This document shows positions 23,848 through 32,700 of a DNA stretch of 64,000 nucleotides, one piece after another. Origin of the DNA: Puffinus mauretanicus (taxonomy: Eukaryota > Chordata > Aves > Procellariiformes > Procellariidae); NCBI GenBank assembly GCA_023333565.1, contig JAJKFH010000948.1, forward strand, positions 4,724,001 to 4,788,000, given 5' to 3'. The position numbers were made by a program, and so were the translations under genes. Below the pieces are notes generated by a model that saw only the letters and a list, made by a program, of their open reading frames with translations, was not told the DNA's origin and searched no databases. Within the stretch, counting starts at the first letter, position 1. The number at the start of each line of letters is the position of its first letter.

Positions 23848-24275
23848 ATTCCATACCATTTACTTTATGCTTAGGTCTCACATTTTTCGATATATTTCAA
23901 TTAATCACCACTATCTTTTTTTATATATGCATATATATATATGCACAAACAGATATCATTCCTTTAGTCTATGGACTATCTCTTTAAAATGTCCATTGAG
24001 TTCATTTAGTTCACAACTTTGGGCTCCATCTGTCATAACAGTCTTTCAGGGCCAGAGGGATGGTGTGTGGTATTGGGCTGTTGCATCCTGAAGCCAGTTC
24101 TCATTTTGGTACTGCTGCACTCGTTCAGTTCTATCATAGTTGCACTTTGCTCGGTTTCATCAGAGTTAGTTCATTCTTCGTTAATCTGGGTGATTTTCAC
24201 TGCTATACCATTGATAGCAACCATAGAAATAATGATATACAATATCATATAACAATTGACATCATAAAATTCAGG
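23848..24275 (-). other. pol-to-polypurine-tract spacer; no env
   Basis: Only about 430 bp separate the pol stop from the polypurine tract. No sense frame here resembles an envelope surface or transmembrane protein; no fusion peptide, CX6CC motif or long hydrophobic segment was seen. The element therefore appears env-less rather than env-truncated, though a deletion older than this insertion is possible. Confidence 0.7.
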
Positions 24276-24959
24276 TCATTGGCTATTTTCACCCAAAATC
24301 AAATCCCCTTGAGGTACACACCGGACTTCCCCATCCTTTCGCATCACCCACCAAGTGTACCCAGGTCCTTGAGCAAAAGCAATCCCACGGATGGGTTTTC
24401 CCTTGCCAGAGGCAGGAGTAACCCAGACTGTCTTCCCCAGCATATTTCTTATGTGCACGACAGGGACTTTATCTCCATCTACAGTACGTAAGAGTCTTGA
24501 TTGGGCAGGGCCAGCTTGATTAACAGACCCCCTAGTGTTGACTAACCAGGTGGTTTTTGCTAAAACTGTATCCCAATGCTTGAATGTCCCACCACCCATT
24601 GCCCTCAGTGTTGTCTTTAGCAGCCTGTTGTATCGTCCAATTTTCCCAGAGGCTGGTGCATGGTGGGGGATGTGATATACCCACTCAATGCCATGCTCTT
24701 TGGCCCAGGTGTCTATGAGGGTGTTTCGGAAGTGAGTCCCGTTGTCTGACTCAATTCTTTTTGGGGTGCCATGTCGCCATAGGATTTGCTTTTCAAGGCC
24801 CAGGATGGTGTTCTGGGCAGTGGCATGGGGCACAGGGTATGTTTCCAGCCATCCGGTGGTTGCTTCCACCATGGTGAGCACATAGTGCTTGCTGTGACGG
24901 GTTTGTGGGAGTGTGATATAATCAATCTGCCAGGCCTCCCCATATTTGTATTTCAACCA
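24276..24959 (-). pseudogene. pol: pol, integrase catalytic core and C-terminal domain (broken)
   Basis: This is the end of Pol after an in-frame TGA. Numbered from the TTG at 24956, the retroviral integrase core has D12 (WQIDY) and D71 (ESDNGTHF), spaced as expected. The third acidic residue of the D,D-35-E triad is glycine: residue 107 in GKIGRYN, codon GGA at 24636-24638, exactly 35 residues after D71. A GAA/GAG to GGA change explains this. The core is followed by a C-terminal region rich in tryptophan and glycine (VWVTPASGKG.., YTWWVMRKDG) ending at 24276, consistent with the DNA-binding SH3-like domain. Strand transfer by this protein would be inactive. Confidence 0.9.
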
Positions 24960-25859
24960 TCATCCTCCATACCAAAGAGACTTTACTTGCTTGGCTTGTT
25001 TGATTGCAGCGCATGTTTCACATTCATGGATAACCTGTGCAATAGCGTCCATGGTCAAGTCCACCCCTCGATCACGAGCCCATCTGTATGTTGCATCTCT
25101 TCCTTGATGGCCCGAGGCGTCATGGGCCCACCGGGCTATAAATAATTTGCCCTTACATTGCCAGTCCAGATCCACCTGAGCCACTTCAATCTTAGCAGCC
25201 TGGTCCACCTGCTGGTTGTTTGGATGTTCTTCAGTGGCCTGACTCTTGGGTACGTGAGCATCTACGTGACGTACTTTTACAACCAGGTTCTCTACTCGGG
25301 TAGCAATATCTTGCCACAATGCAGCAGCCCAGATGGGTTTACCTCTGCACTGCCAGTTGTTCTGCTTCCACTGCTGCAACCACCCCCACAGGGCACAGGC
25401 CACCATCCATGAGTCAGTATAGAGATAAAGTACTGGCCATTTTTCTCGTTCAGCAATGTCCAAGGCCAGCTGGATGGCTTTCACCTCTGCAAACTGACTC
25501 GATTCACCTTCTCCTTCAGCAGTTTCTGCAACTTGGCGTATAGGACTCCATACAGCAGCTTTCCACCTCCGATGCTTTCCCACAAGGCGACAGGACCCAT
25601 CAGTGAACAGGGCATATTGCTTCTCATTTTCTGGTAGTTTATTATACAGTGGGGCCTCTTCAGCATGTGTCACCTCCTCCTCTGAGGATATTCCAAAATC
25701 TTTGCCTTCTGGCCAGTTCGTGATCACTTCCAAGATTCCTGGGTGACTGGGGTTTCCTATTCGGGCCCGTTGTGTGATCAGCGCGACCCACTTACTCCAC
25801 GTAGCATCGGTTGCATGATGTGTAGAGGGGACGCTCCCTTTGAACATCCAGCCCAGCAC
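24960..25859 (-). pseudogene. pol: pol, RNase H and integrase zinc-binding domain (broken)
   Basis: A 299-residue open segment in the same frame as the integrase core and out of frame with the upstream RT segments. RNase H catalytic residues are visible: D87 (FTDGSC), E125 (SQFAEVKAIQ), D149 (YTDSW) and D219 (QVDQAAK). The integrase N-terminal zinc finger follows as H246-x4-H251-x28-C280-x2-C283. It stops at TGA 24960-24962, just before the integrase core; that codon is probably a mutated sense codon because the reading continues in frame. RNase H removes genomic RNA during reverse transcription; the HHCC domain helps integrase multimerise on viral DNA ends. Confidence 0.9.
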
Positions 25860-26271
25860 CGGCAGTCGGGTGCCAGGAGGAGCTGTGCTTCAGTACCAAC
25901 CACTTCCAAAGCAGCTCGAACCCTTCATATGCTGCCAATATCTCCTTCTCAGTTGGAGTGTAGCGGGCCTCAGATCCTCTGTATCCCCGACTCCAGAACC
26001 CTAAGGGTCGACCTCGAGTCTCCCCTGGTGCTTTCTGCCAGAGGCTCCAGGTAGGGCCATTCTCCCCGGCTGTGATGTAGAGCACATTCTTTACGTCTTG
26101 TCCTGCCCGGACTGGCCCAAGGGCTACTGCATGAACTATCGCCTGTTTAATTTGTTCAAAGGCTTGTTGTTGCTCAGGGCCCCATTTGAAATCGTTCTTC
26201 TTCCGAGTCACTTGATAGAGGGGACTTACAATCAGGCTGTAATCTGGAATATGCATTCTCCAAAAGCCCAC
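25792..26271 (-). pseudogene. pol: pol, RT connection region (frameshifted)
   Basis: This segment covers the thumb/connection part between reverse transcriptase and RNase H. It includes a retropepsin-pol-type block (FWRMHIPDYS, YQVTRKKNDFKWGP) and a section like the tethered RNase H of chromoviral Pols (PLGFWSRGY, ARYTPTEKEILAAYEG). It is out of frame with the RT segment upstream and the RNase H segment downstream. Frame lesions lie near 26291-26303 (upstream), 25921-25925 and 25867-25870 (downstream), each explainable by a single-base indel. The last ~30 residues to the stop are read in the wrong frame. Confidence 0.85.
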
Positions 26272-27457
26272 AAAGCCTAAGAAGCTTGTGTTTCCCTTTT
26301 GCTAATGGTGGGGACATGGCTGTTATTTTGTTGATCACATCCGTTGGAATCTGACGACGTCCATCTTGCCATTTTATTCCTAAAAACTGGATCTCCTGTG
26401 CAGGTCCCTTGACCTTACTTTGTTTTATGGTAAAACCAGCCTTCAGAAGGATTTGAATTATTCTCTCCCCTTTCTCAAAAACTTCTTCTGCTGTGCTGCC
26501 CCATACAATGATGTCATCAATGTATTGCAGGTGTTCTGGAGCCTCACCCTGTTCCAGTGCGGTGTGGATCAGTCCATGGCAAATGGTAGGGCTGTGTTTC
26601 CACCCCTTGGGCAGTCGGTTCCAGGTGTACTGGACGCCCCTCCAAGTGAAAGCAAACTGTGGCCTGCACTCTGCTGCCAAAGGGATGGAGAAGAATGCAT
26701 TAGCGATGTCAATTGTGGTGTACCACTTGGCCGCCTTTGACTCCAGTTCGTATTGGAGTTCTAGCATGTCCGGCACGGCAGCACTCAGTGGCGGCGTGAC
26801 TTCGTTCAGGCCACGGTAGTCTACTGTTAGTCTCCACTCTCCATTAGACTTCCGCACTGGCCATATGGGACTGTTAAAGGGTGAGCGAGTCTTGCTGATC
26901 ACTCCTTGGCTCTCCAGTCGACGAATCAGCTCATGGATAGGGATCAGGGAATCTCGGTTGGTGCGATATTGCCGCCGGTGCACTGTTGTGGTAGCAATTG
27001 GTACCTGCTGTTCTTCAACCCTCAACAACCCCACAACAGAAGAGTCCTCCAAGAGACCAGGCAAGGTGGACAGCTGTTTAGTTTTCTCCGTCTCCAGGGC
27101 AGCTATACCAAAAGCCCACCGGTACCCTTTTGGGTCCTTGAAATACCCTCTCCTGAGGTAGTCTATGCCAAGGATGCACGGAGCCTCTGGGCCAGTCACA
27201 ATGGGGTGCTTCTGCCACTCATTCCTGGTTAGGCTCACTTCAGCCTCCAATACAGTTAAGTCTTGGGATCCCCCTGTCACTCCAGAAATACAAATGGGTT
27301 CTGCCCCTTTATAGCTTGATGGCATCAGGGTACACTGTGCACCAGTGTCTACGAGAGCCTTATACTCCTGTGGCTCTGATGTGCCAGGCCATCGAATCCA
27401 TACAGTCCAGTAAACCCGGTTGTCCCTTTCCTCCACCTGACTGGAGGCAGGGCCCCT
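26174..27457 (-). pseudogene. pol: pro-pol, protease and reverse transcriptase (opened by amber codon)
   Basis: The frame runs from just after an amber codon (27458-27460). Its first available start is a GTG at 27436, not ATG, so it is probably expressed only as a Gag-Pol fusion. Counting from that GTG, an aspartic protease occupies roughly residues 20-110, with active site VDTGAQ (D30) and a C-terminal ILGIDYL block. Reverse transcriptase follows from about residue 160: SPFNSPIWPV, catalytic D243 in TIDIANAFF, LPKGWKHSP (275-283) and YIDD (305-308). The aspartates of the polymerase active site are intact. The frame is lost near 26291-26303, leaving about 35 wrong-frame residues before the stop at 26174. 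Confidence 0.93.
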
Positions 27458-27460
27458 CTA
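27430..27460 (-). promoter_or_regulatory. gag-pol amber codon with downstream hairpin (possible readthrough signal)
   Basis: On the minus strand, TAG (27460-27458) separates a gag-side frame from the protease frame, both in the same phase. Ten nucleotides further, CCTCCA (27447-27442) and TGGAGG (27435-27430) form a perfect 6-bp stem with a 6-nt loop. Gammaretroviruses make Gag-Pol by suppressing a UAG upstream of a structured RNA. The same logic is inferred here from phase, missing pol ATG and hairpin. The TAG could instead be a secondary mutation in a continuous frame. Confidence 0.5.
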
Positions 27461-27712
27461 GTTCGGGTCATAGTATCCGTTTCTCACTTCTTGCAAACGT
27501 GAGTCAAGAATTCCTTCATTACAATCCAAAGTAAGATCAACCCTTCTACTCTGTCTGGGGAACTGTTCACTGGAAACTGGACCGTTGTGAGACAGGTTTT
27601 TCCTGAAAACTGGAGCAGCATTTTTCCTGAGAGAACCCCCTTGTGTGATTGTTTTTCCTTGCAACTCACGTACACCTTGGTCTCTAGGGTCAAGGTAGGT
27701 TTTCCATCCCAC
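27458..27712 (-). pseudogene. gag: gag 3' segment in pol phase
   Basis: An 84-codon stretch in the same phase as pro-pol and ending at the amber codon. It is basic and polar, with no CCHC zinc knuckle. The gag start frame is open through the same bases to 27484, so the two frames overlap. I infer that the native Gag C-terminus switches to this phase at about 27,660-27,700, through either an indel or a programmed shift. The evidence is phase continuity with pol and the position of the amber codon, not a recognised domain. Confidence 0.5.
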
Positions 27713-28599
27713 TGCCTCATGTCCTCTCCGTGGTCACGCAGGTAAAACCACAGGGTGCCCCATGGTGTGTACTTTCTATATCCTCTCTCTTGAGCAGAAG
27801 AACGCTGACTCTTAATGGCTGAGATACTGGTCCACACAGGTGGAGAATAGGACCTATCGTCTTCGAGTTGCTGGACCTTCCGGGACAGTTTCTCCACAGC
27901 TGAGACAAGGGAGGAGGAGACACTTTCTTCATATTCCCGGAGATTGCTAACCACAACATCAACCGTTGGTGCTTCTTCCTCTTTCCAGCACAGTACTGCC
28001 AACGAATTGGCATACGATGCTGGTGCGCTCCGTAGTAATTTCCGCCACATGGGTCGCGTGCACTGGACTTCATCTGGATCTTTGGGTGTTCGGACATCGT
28101 CCAGGTCTCTATAAACTACCTCCAGCACACCTAGTTCTCTCAGGTACTGGATACCTCTCTCCATAGTGGTCCATTTGCCTAGGCGATATATAACATCTTC
28201 CTTGAAGGGATACCTTTCCTTCACGCCTGACAGCAGTTGCCTCCAGAGGCTGAGGACCTGTGTCCCTTTTCCAATTGCTTTGTCAATGCCTCCTTCCCTA
28301 GCAAGGGATCCCAGCTGTTTGGCTTCTTTCTGCTCTAATTCCAGGCTACTGGCCCCATTATCCCAGCATCGGAGCAGCCAGGTAACAATATGCTCACCTG
28401 GACGACGGCTGAAATCTTTCCGCATATCTCGCAGCTCACTCAGGGATAGGGATCGGGTGGTTTCCGTCTCGTTTATGAGTTCTTCCTCTTCCTCCTCCTC
28501 TCCTCGTGATGTCCCTGCTCTTTCATCATCCCTTTCTAAACGACCTGATCTCCGCTTCCAAGACTCGCCGCTCCGCCTGCCCAGGCGAGGCAACGCCAT
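27484..28599 (-). CDS. gag: gag polyprotein (C-terminus probably frameshifted)
   Basis: A 371-codon frame opens with a true ATG at 28599. The N-terminus is basic (LGRRSGESWKRRSGR), followed by an acidic run of glutamates (about residues 34-40). A helical capsid-like region contains MRKDFSRRPGEHIVTWLLRCWD. The middle has a leucine-spaced helix (SSLVSAVEKLSRKVQQLEDD), suggesting coiled coil. No CCHC nucleocapsid motif and no major homology region could be identified with certainty. The last ~65 residues are probably wrong-frame. Gag would assemble the core particle in the cytoplasm. The start overlaps the leader frame by 74 nt in another phase. Position between leader and protease is the main support for the call. 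Confidence 0.8.
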   Translation of the reverse strand: MALPRLGRRSGESWKRRSGRLERDDERAGTSRGEEEEEEELINETETTRSLSLSELRDMRKDFSRRPGEHIVTWLLRCWDNGASSLELEQKEAKQLGSLAREGGIDKAIGKGTQVLSLWRQLLSGVKERYPFKEDVIYRLGKWTTMERGIQYLRELGVLEVVYRDLDDVRTPKDPDEVQCTRPMWRKLLRSAPASYANSLAVLCWKEEEAPTVDVVVSNLREYEESVSSSLVSAVEKLSRKVQQLEDDRSYSPPVWTSISAIKSQRSSAQERGYRKYTPWGTLWFYLRDHGEDMRQWDGKPTLTLETKVYVSCKEKQSHKGVLSGKMLLQFSGKTCLTTVQFPVNSSPDRVEGLILLWIVMKEFLTHVCKK

Positions 28600-29086
28600 T
28601 TACCCTCCCTCTTTTCTTGTTCTTGAGGGTTGATCTCTGGACAGTATTCCTGAATAATTGTTTAACCCTAAACAAGACCTGAACCACATTCAGGATACAT
28701 AGCAATATGAACATGCTTGTTTGAACATCCCAAGGATATTCAAAATTCTCAGGGAATAGTGTGGACATCTTCGTGAAGAGGATAGAAGAAAAAGGAGTTT
28801 CTGACAATATGGAAGGGAAGATGAACAAGTGGGAGAAAGTGTCCCATCCTGTCTCCCCCTTAAATTCATTCTCCGAGGAGAAAAAGGTGCAATTACTAAT
28901 AGTTTCTATTAGTAGGTACAGAAATGATGGCAGTGCCGAGTACAGATACCAGATTAGACTTATGACCAATGATTTTATCACCTCATAAACCAGCAGCAAA
29001 ACGATAATCTTGGCCCAGTTCCAAATAATGATAAACAGCACAAAAGGGAACACATACTGCAAGCAAGGTATTACATGACCCAACAT
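28526..29086 (-). CDS. Hydrophobic leader ORF upstream of gag, putative membrane protein
   Basis: A 186-codon frame starts at ATG 29086, about 130 nt after the primer site, and ends inside gag in a different phase. Residues 12-34 and about 36-60 are strongly hydrophobic (VFPFVLFIIIW, IIVLLLVYEVI, SLVISLIWYLY). They suggest two or three membrane helices. A further segment at about 124-139 (MFILLCILNVVQVLF) is followed by basic residues. The last ~30 residues overlap gag. An in-frame ATG lies upstream at 29128 but is cut off by TGA (29095-29093), so the ancestral frame may have been longer. I recognise no family. It could be an accessory protein, a captured gene, or a chance frame in a U-rich leader. 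Confidence 0.5.
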   Translation of the reverse strand: MLGHVIPCLQYVFPFVLFIIIWNWAKIIVLLLVYEVIKSLVISLIWYLYSALPSFLYLLIETISNCTFFSSENEFKGETGWDTFSHLFIFPSILSETPFSSILFTKMSTLFPENFEYPWDVQTSMFILLCILNVVQVLFRVKQLFRNTVQRSTLKNKKRGRVNGVASPGQAERRVLEAEIRSFRKG

Positions 29087-29212
29087 CGAGAGTCAGCCCC
29101 ACAACTTTGACAGCCAATACATCAACATTGTGACCAATAAATATAACGAATGCTTATAACAATTTTGCCTTAACACACTTTGGTCAGATCTATCGTTATC
29201 TCAACCCTTCAA

Positions 29213-29230
29213 GCCCCATGTTGGGCGCCA
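29213..29230 (-). other. Primer binding site, tRNA-Lys type
   Basis: On the minus strand TGGCGCCCAACATGGGGC matches 17 of 18 bases of the site complementary to tRNA-Lys(1,2), as used by several betaretroviruses and lentiviruses. It lies 8 nt after the 5' LTR end, rather than the usual 0-3 nt. Confidence 0.8.
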
Positions 29231-29238
29231 AAAAGGAC

Positions 29239-29759
29239 TGTCGTGGTTTAATCTGGCAGGCAGCCAAATACCACGCAGCCGCTCTCTCACTCCCCCCGCC
29301 CCGCCAGTGGGACGGGGAGAGAATCGAAAGGGTAAGAGTGAGAAAAACTCGTGGGTTGAGATAAAGACAGTTTAATAGAACAGAAAAAGGGAAAATAATA
29401 ATAATAAATAATGATAGAATATACAAAATGAGTGATGCACAACGCAATTGCTCACCACCCGCTCTGACCGATAACCAAGTAGCAATCGGTACTTCCTGGA
29501 TCACGCCTACCGTTCATATACTGAGCATGACGTCACATGGTATGGAATACCACATTAGCCAGCTGGGCTGTCTGTCCTGATTATTTTCCCTCCATCTCGT
29601 GTACCTAGCTCAGTCAGTAGGCATGGGAGCTGTCCTTGGACTAGGAGGGCACTTAGCAACAACTGAAAACATCAGTGTCTTATCAACATTCTTCTCATAC
29701 TAAATCCAAAACACAGCCCTAGGAAGAAATTTAAGCCTATCCCAGCCAAAACCGGGACA
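29239..29759 (-). repeat. 5' LTR of provirus
   Basis: The 521-bp promoter LTR, reading TG...CA on the minus strand. It has a perfect CRE (29528-29535), a TATATGA box just downstream and ATTAAA (minus strand, 29371-29376). A G-rich segment (complement of CCCCCCGCCCCGCC) lies in the U5-proximal part. It is co-linear with the 3' LTR, with about seven substitutions. Confidence 0.96.
29528..29535. promoter_or_regulatory. CRE palindrome in 5' LTR
   Basis: TGACGTCA is conserved exactly in both LTRs of this provirus and reduced to TGACATCA in the solo LTR. It suggests CREB/ATF-responsive transcription, inferred from the motif and its position upstream of the TATA-like box. Confidence 0.6.
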
Positions 29760-29764
29760 ACTGC
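29760..29764. repeat. Target site duplication of provirus (right)
   Basis: ACTGC is an exact copy of 23309-23313. Confidence 0.95.
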
Positions 29765-32700
29765 TAATTTTAAGACTAAATTTATATATCAGTTTAACAT
29801 AGTAATGTATTCTTTTCCTACAGAAAATTCTTCTTTGACAGAAACATATCAAGATAGAATAATTTGCAGTTTAAAAAAAAATATGTAAATAAGTGTGTTA
29901 CATAGACAATTACTTCTATTCTATCAAACCAAAAATTTCACTGAAACTTATGTAAACTTTGACTCATCTACTGTTTTACCCTATCAGTTATGGAGACTCT
30001 ATTATAAAAAAAAAGTCAGTATATTTTTATTTCATGAAATAAAAGTTAGAGAAGTTTACTTAGAATTTCTTCATTATCATTGCATACAGAGGGTAAATTT
30101 GGCTAAGCAGCATGTTCTTTATATAACTTTTGGCCAACACCAAGTGAAATCCCCCAGTGTATGTATTTGATTTCCCTGTCAGATAGAAACAAACATGCTT
30201 ATTAATTATAATAACTCTGTGCTTCTTTAAGGCTGTCATGTCAGTCTAGATGTACAGTTGGCTGTAGATAGCACAGCTTTGACTCAGCATGTCACTTCTT
30301 ACCTTGCCAAGCATGGAAAGTAACGAGACTTGCAAAATGAAATATTACCTGACTGCAGAATCCTGGTATAAAGCCACCTTGACAAAAAGTGTATCACTCT
30401 TAGGATCCTTCAAATTAGTGGAGTGATGCAACTTTATCATCAGACATTGTTCAGTTCATCATAAATGTCTCACTGCCACTGCCCCTTATGTGTGAAAGGG
30501 GCTATATAAAAGCATACTATATTCCAATCTAATTCACACAATGGCTTTCTTTGTAATTAAGATCCAAGTACTGTTAAATTTCTAGGGATTTTCCATTACC
30601 CGTATGAATTAAATGATTTAGAATGGCTAGATTAAAATAGTTGGTGTCACTGCTTAAGAAGAGGAGTGGAAAGGGATCTTTAAAAAGGAAGAAATAAGAT
30701 TGATTTAGAGACTTAATTTATTGCTGAGTGACCACCCCAAATTGATCTGAAAAAATAGATGGAAAGAAGATCTTTATAACTTTTCAGCTGATAGCAGTAT
30801 GTCTCTTAAAGCCAGCATTAAAAGCCTGTTCAGTGGCCATAAATATAAGCCAGGAGAATACAGTTTGCAATAAAATACTTACTGTTGTTGCAAAGAGACT
30901 GGAATTTGACAATGACAATTGTTTTTGTGATGTTTTAGATTTTTGGAGGGAAACTATTCACTCTATTGCTTATTGCATATTCTATACCCAAGAATATTCA
31001 TGGACCTGGTCAGAAAAATATTCATAGCAGTGACCTGAAGGCCAAAATCCACCCGCCTCCCCACCAGCCGTACTACCTAGCTGCATAAACTCCTCACAGA
31101 GACCAAGAAAACTCTTTGCCTGGCATACTGGGAGAAGGGAGGAAAAGACTTAGCTCCTACCTTTTAAGACCTTTAGGACATGAAGGTATGCAGTATGGAT
31201 GATTCAAATTCAGCAAAGCTCTCATTTGGAGAGTCTAGAGTCTGTAATATTACTCAGAAATAAATGCATGAGATGGCATACTTCTACCTAAGACCAGTTC
31301 CCAGTGCTAGTGAGCACCTCTTGAAAAACTGCAAGAGAACAGATTATACAGTTTTGCCATTTATGGGATTGCCATCAATATCTTGAACAGGTTGGGCAAA
31401 AGATGAAGCAAGGAGAAACTGCAGTCCCTGTCTCTATCTGAAAGCATGGTGTTGAGAAGGTGACTCATAATAAGGCTTTAGATAAATAGACCAAAGCCAG
31501 GATGAGCCTGCCATATCTAAGGACATTGGATGGACAATGGTGAAAACCCTAAAGGAGGCCTGCTACTAGATCAACACTAACAATTCCCACCTGCGAAAAA
31601 AAGAACTTCTCTTGTTTTAAGGAGGAAGCTCTTGTTCTCAACAGGGAAGCATAAGTCAGCCCACAGTCCCATATGTAGCCCAGTGCATAGGGAAATTCTA
31701 TCATCTGCCAGGAGGAAGATATATCAGTTTCTGGCAATGCAACTCTAGAAAACCTCCAGTCACCAGACTGGGTATGTCCACACATTAGAATTTCCCTTCT
31801 TACATGAAGTTCATGAGTTTAAAGTGGGATACCACCTTGCTGATTGGTATCACAGCAGTTCAACTAGCTCAATCCCAATAGTGTGCAGCTCAGCACAGAC
31901 ATTCCATCCAGGAGCAGGTGTTAGAGGATGCAGCAGCCAAAAAGTAGCTTTTCTCCTGGTCTGCCTGGCAAGCAGAATTTCCCCACCCAGTGAAACAGAC
32001 CACTATTCTTATAGTAAAAGAGACATTCCCTCAAATGCTTTAATAAACTATGTATTGTTCCCTATTTCTCCTGGATAAATGCGTAGTGGAAGATATAAAA
32101 GACTGGAGTTACTAGCCAGGTGACTTGATAGTGCAACAAGAGACTGTGGCTATGTTCCAAGCTGTGCCAGGTTACCGCAGTCAAGCAAAAAAAAAGAGAA
32201 GAGAAGAGGGGAAATAAAAGGAAAAGAAAAAGAAAAAAAGAAAAAGGAAATTAAACCCCAGCTTTTGAACATAAATCCCATTAAACTGAGCAGAAAAAAA
32301 AGAACTTCTATTTTTGGGAGGACATGTTCCACTTCAATATCTCTTTATTTTTTGTGTATGGACATCTGTGTTGGTGTATCAATTGCTTCATGATATCAGT
32401 ACAAATGATACTGGTAAATAGGCTCTTTCGAGCTAAAAAGTAACTAGTCGAAATAAGCCTTGTATGTATTTATTTTACCATACCTTTGATGTTAGGTTTG
32501 TGGAAAGAGTCCATGATGCTGTATCAAATGATAGGACTCCTATGGACAACAGAACCCACCAGCGGTGGGACTGAAGGATGAGGCATGAAGCCTCTGTTGT
32601 ATTTTGTTACTAGCTACTATGGGAACGAGTTACTTCCATTGTGCTTTCCACTTTTTTGTGAAAGTTCTAAAACAAGATTTTATCTTTCCAAAGGATGTTT

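Larger units (their letters stand above)
23314..29759 (-). mobile_element. Endogenous retrovirus, near-complete, env-less, minus strand
   Basis: A 6446-bp provirus with two 521-bp LTRs, primer binding site, leader frame, gag, protease, reverse transcriptase, RNase H, integrase and polypurine tract. It lacks env. The 5-bp duplication (ACTGC) and missing env suit a class III (ERV-L-like) element, whereas the primer site is tRNA-Lys type, more usual in class II. I therefore leave the class open. LTR divergence of about 7/521 (1.3%) indicates a fairly recent insertion. The copy is defective: frameshifts near 27,680, 26,297, 25,923 and 25,868, a TGA at 24960-24962, and loss of the integrase catalytic glutamate. 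Confidence 0.97.

Noticed and set aside
27717..28097. 126-codon minus-strand frame inside gag
   Set aside because: It is a third-phase shadow of gag with no motif; gag itself is continuous across it from a proper ATG.
24060..28633. Plus-strand open frames of 70-155 codons across the provirus
   Set aside because: They are antisense shadows of gag and pol. None has a recognisable domain, and the retroviral motifs all lie on the minus strand.
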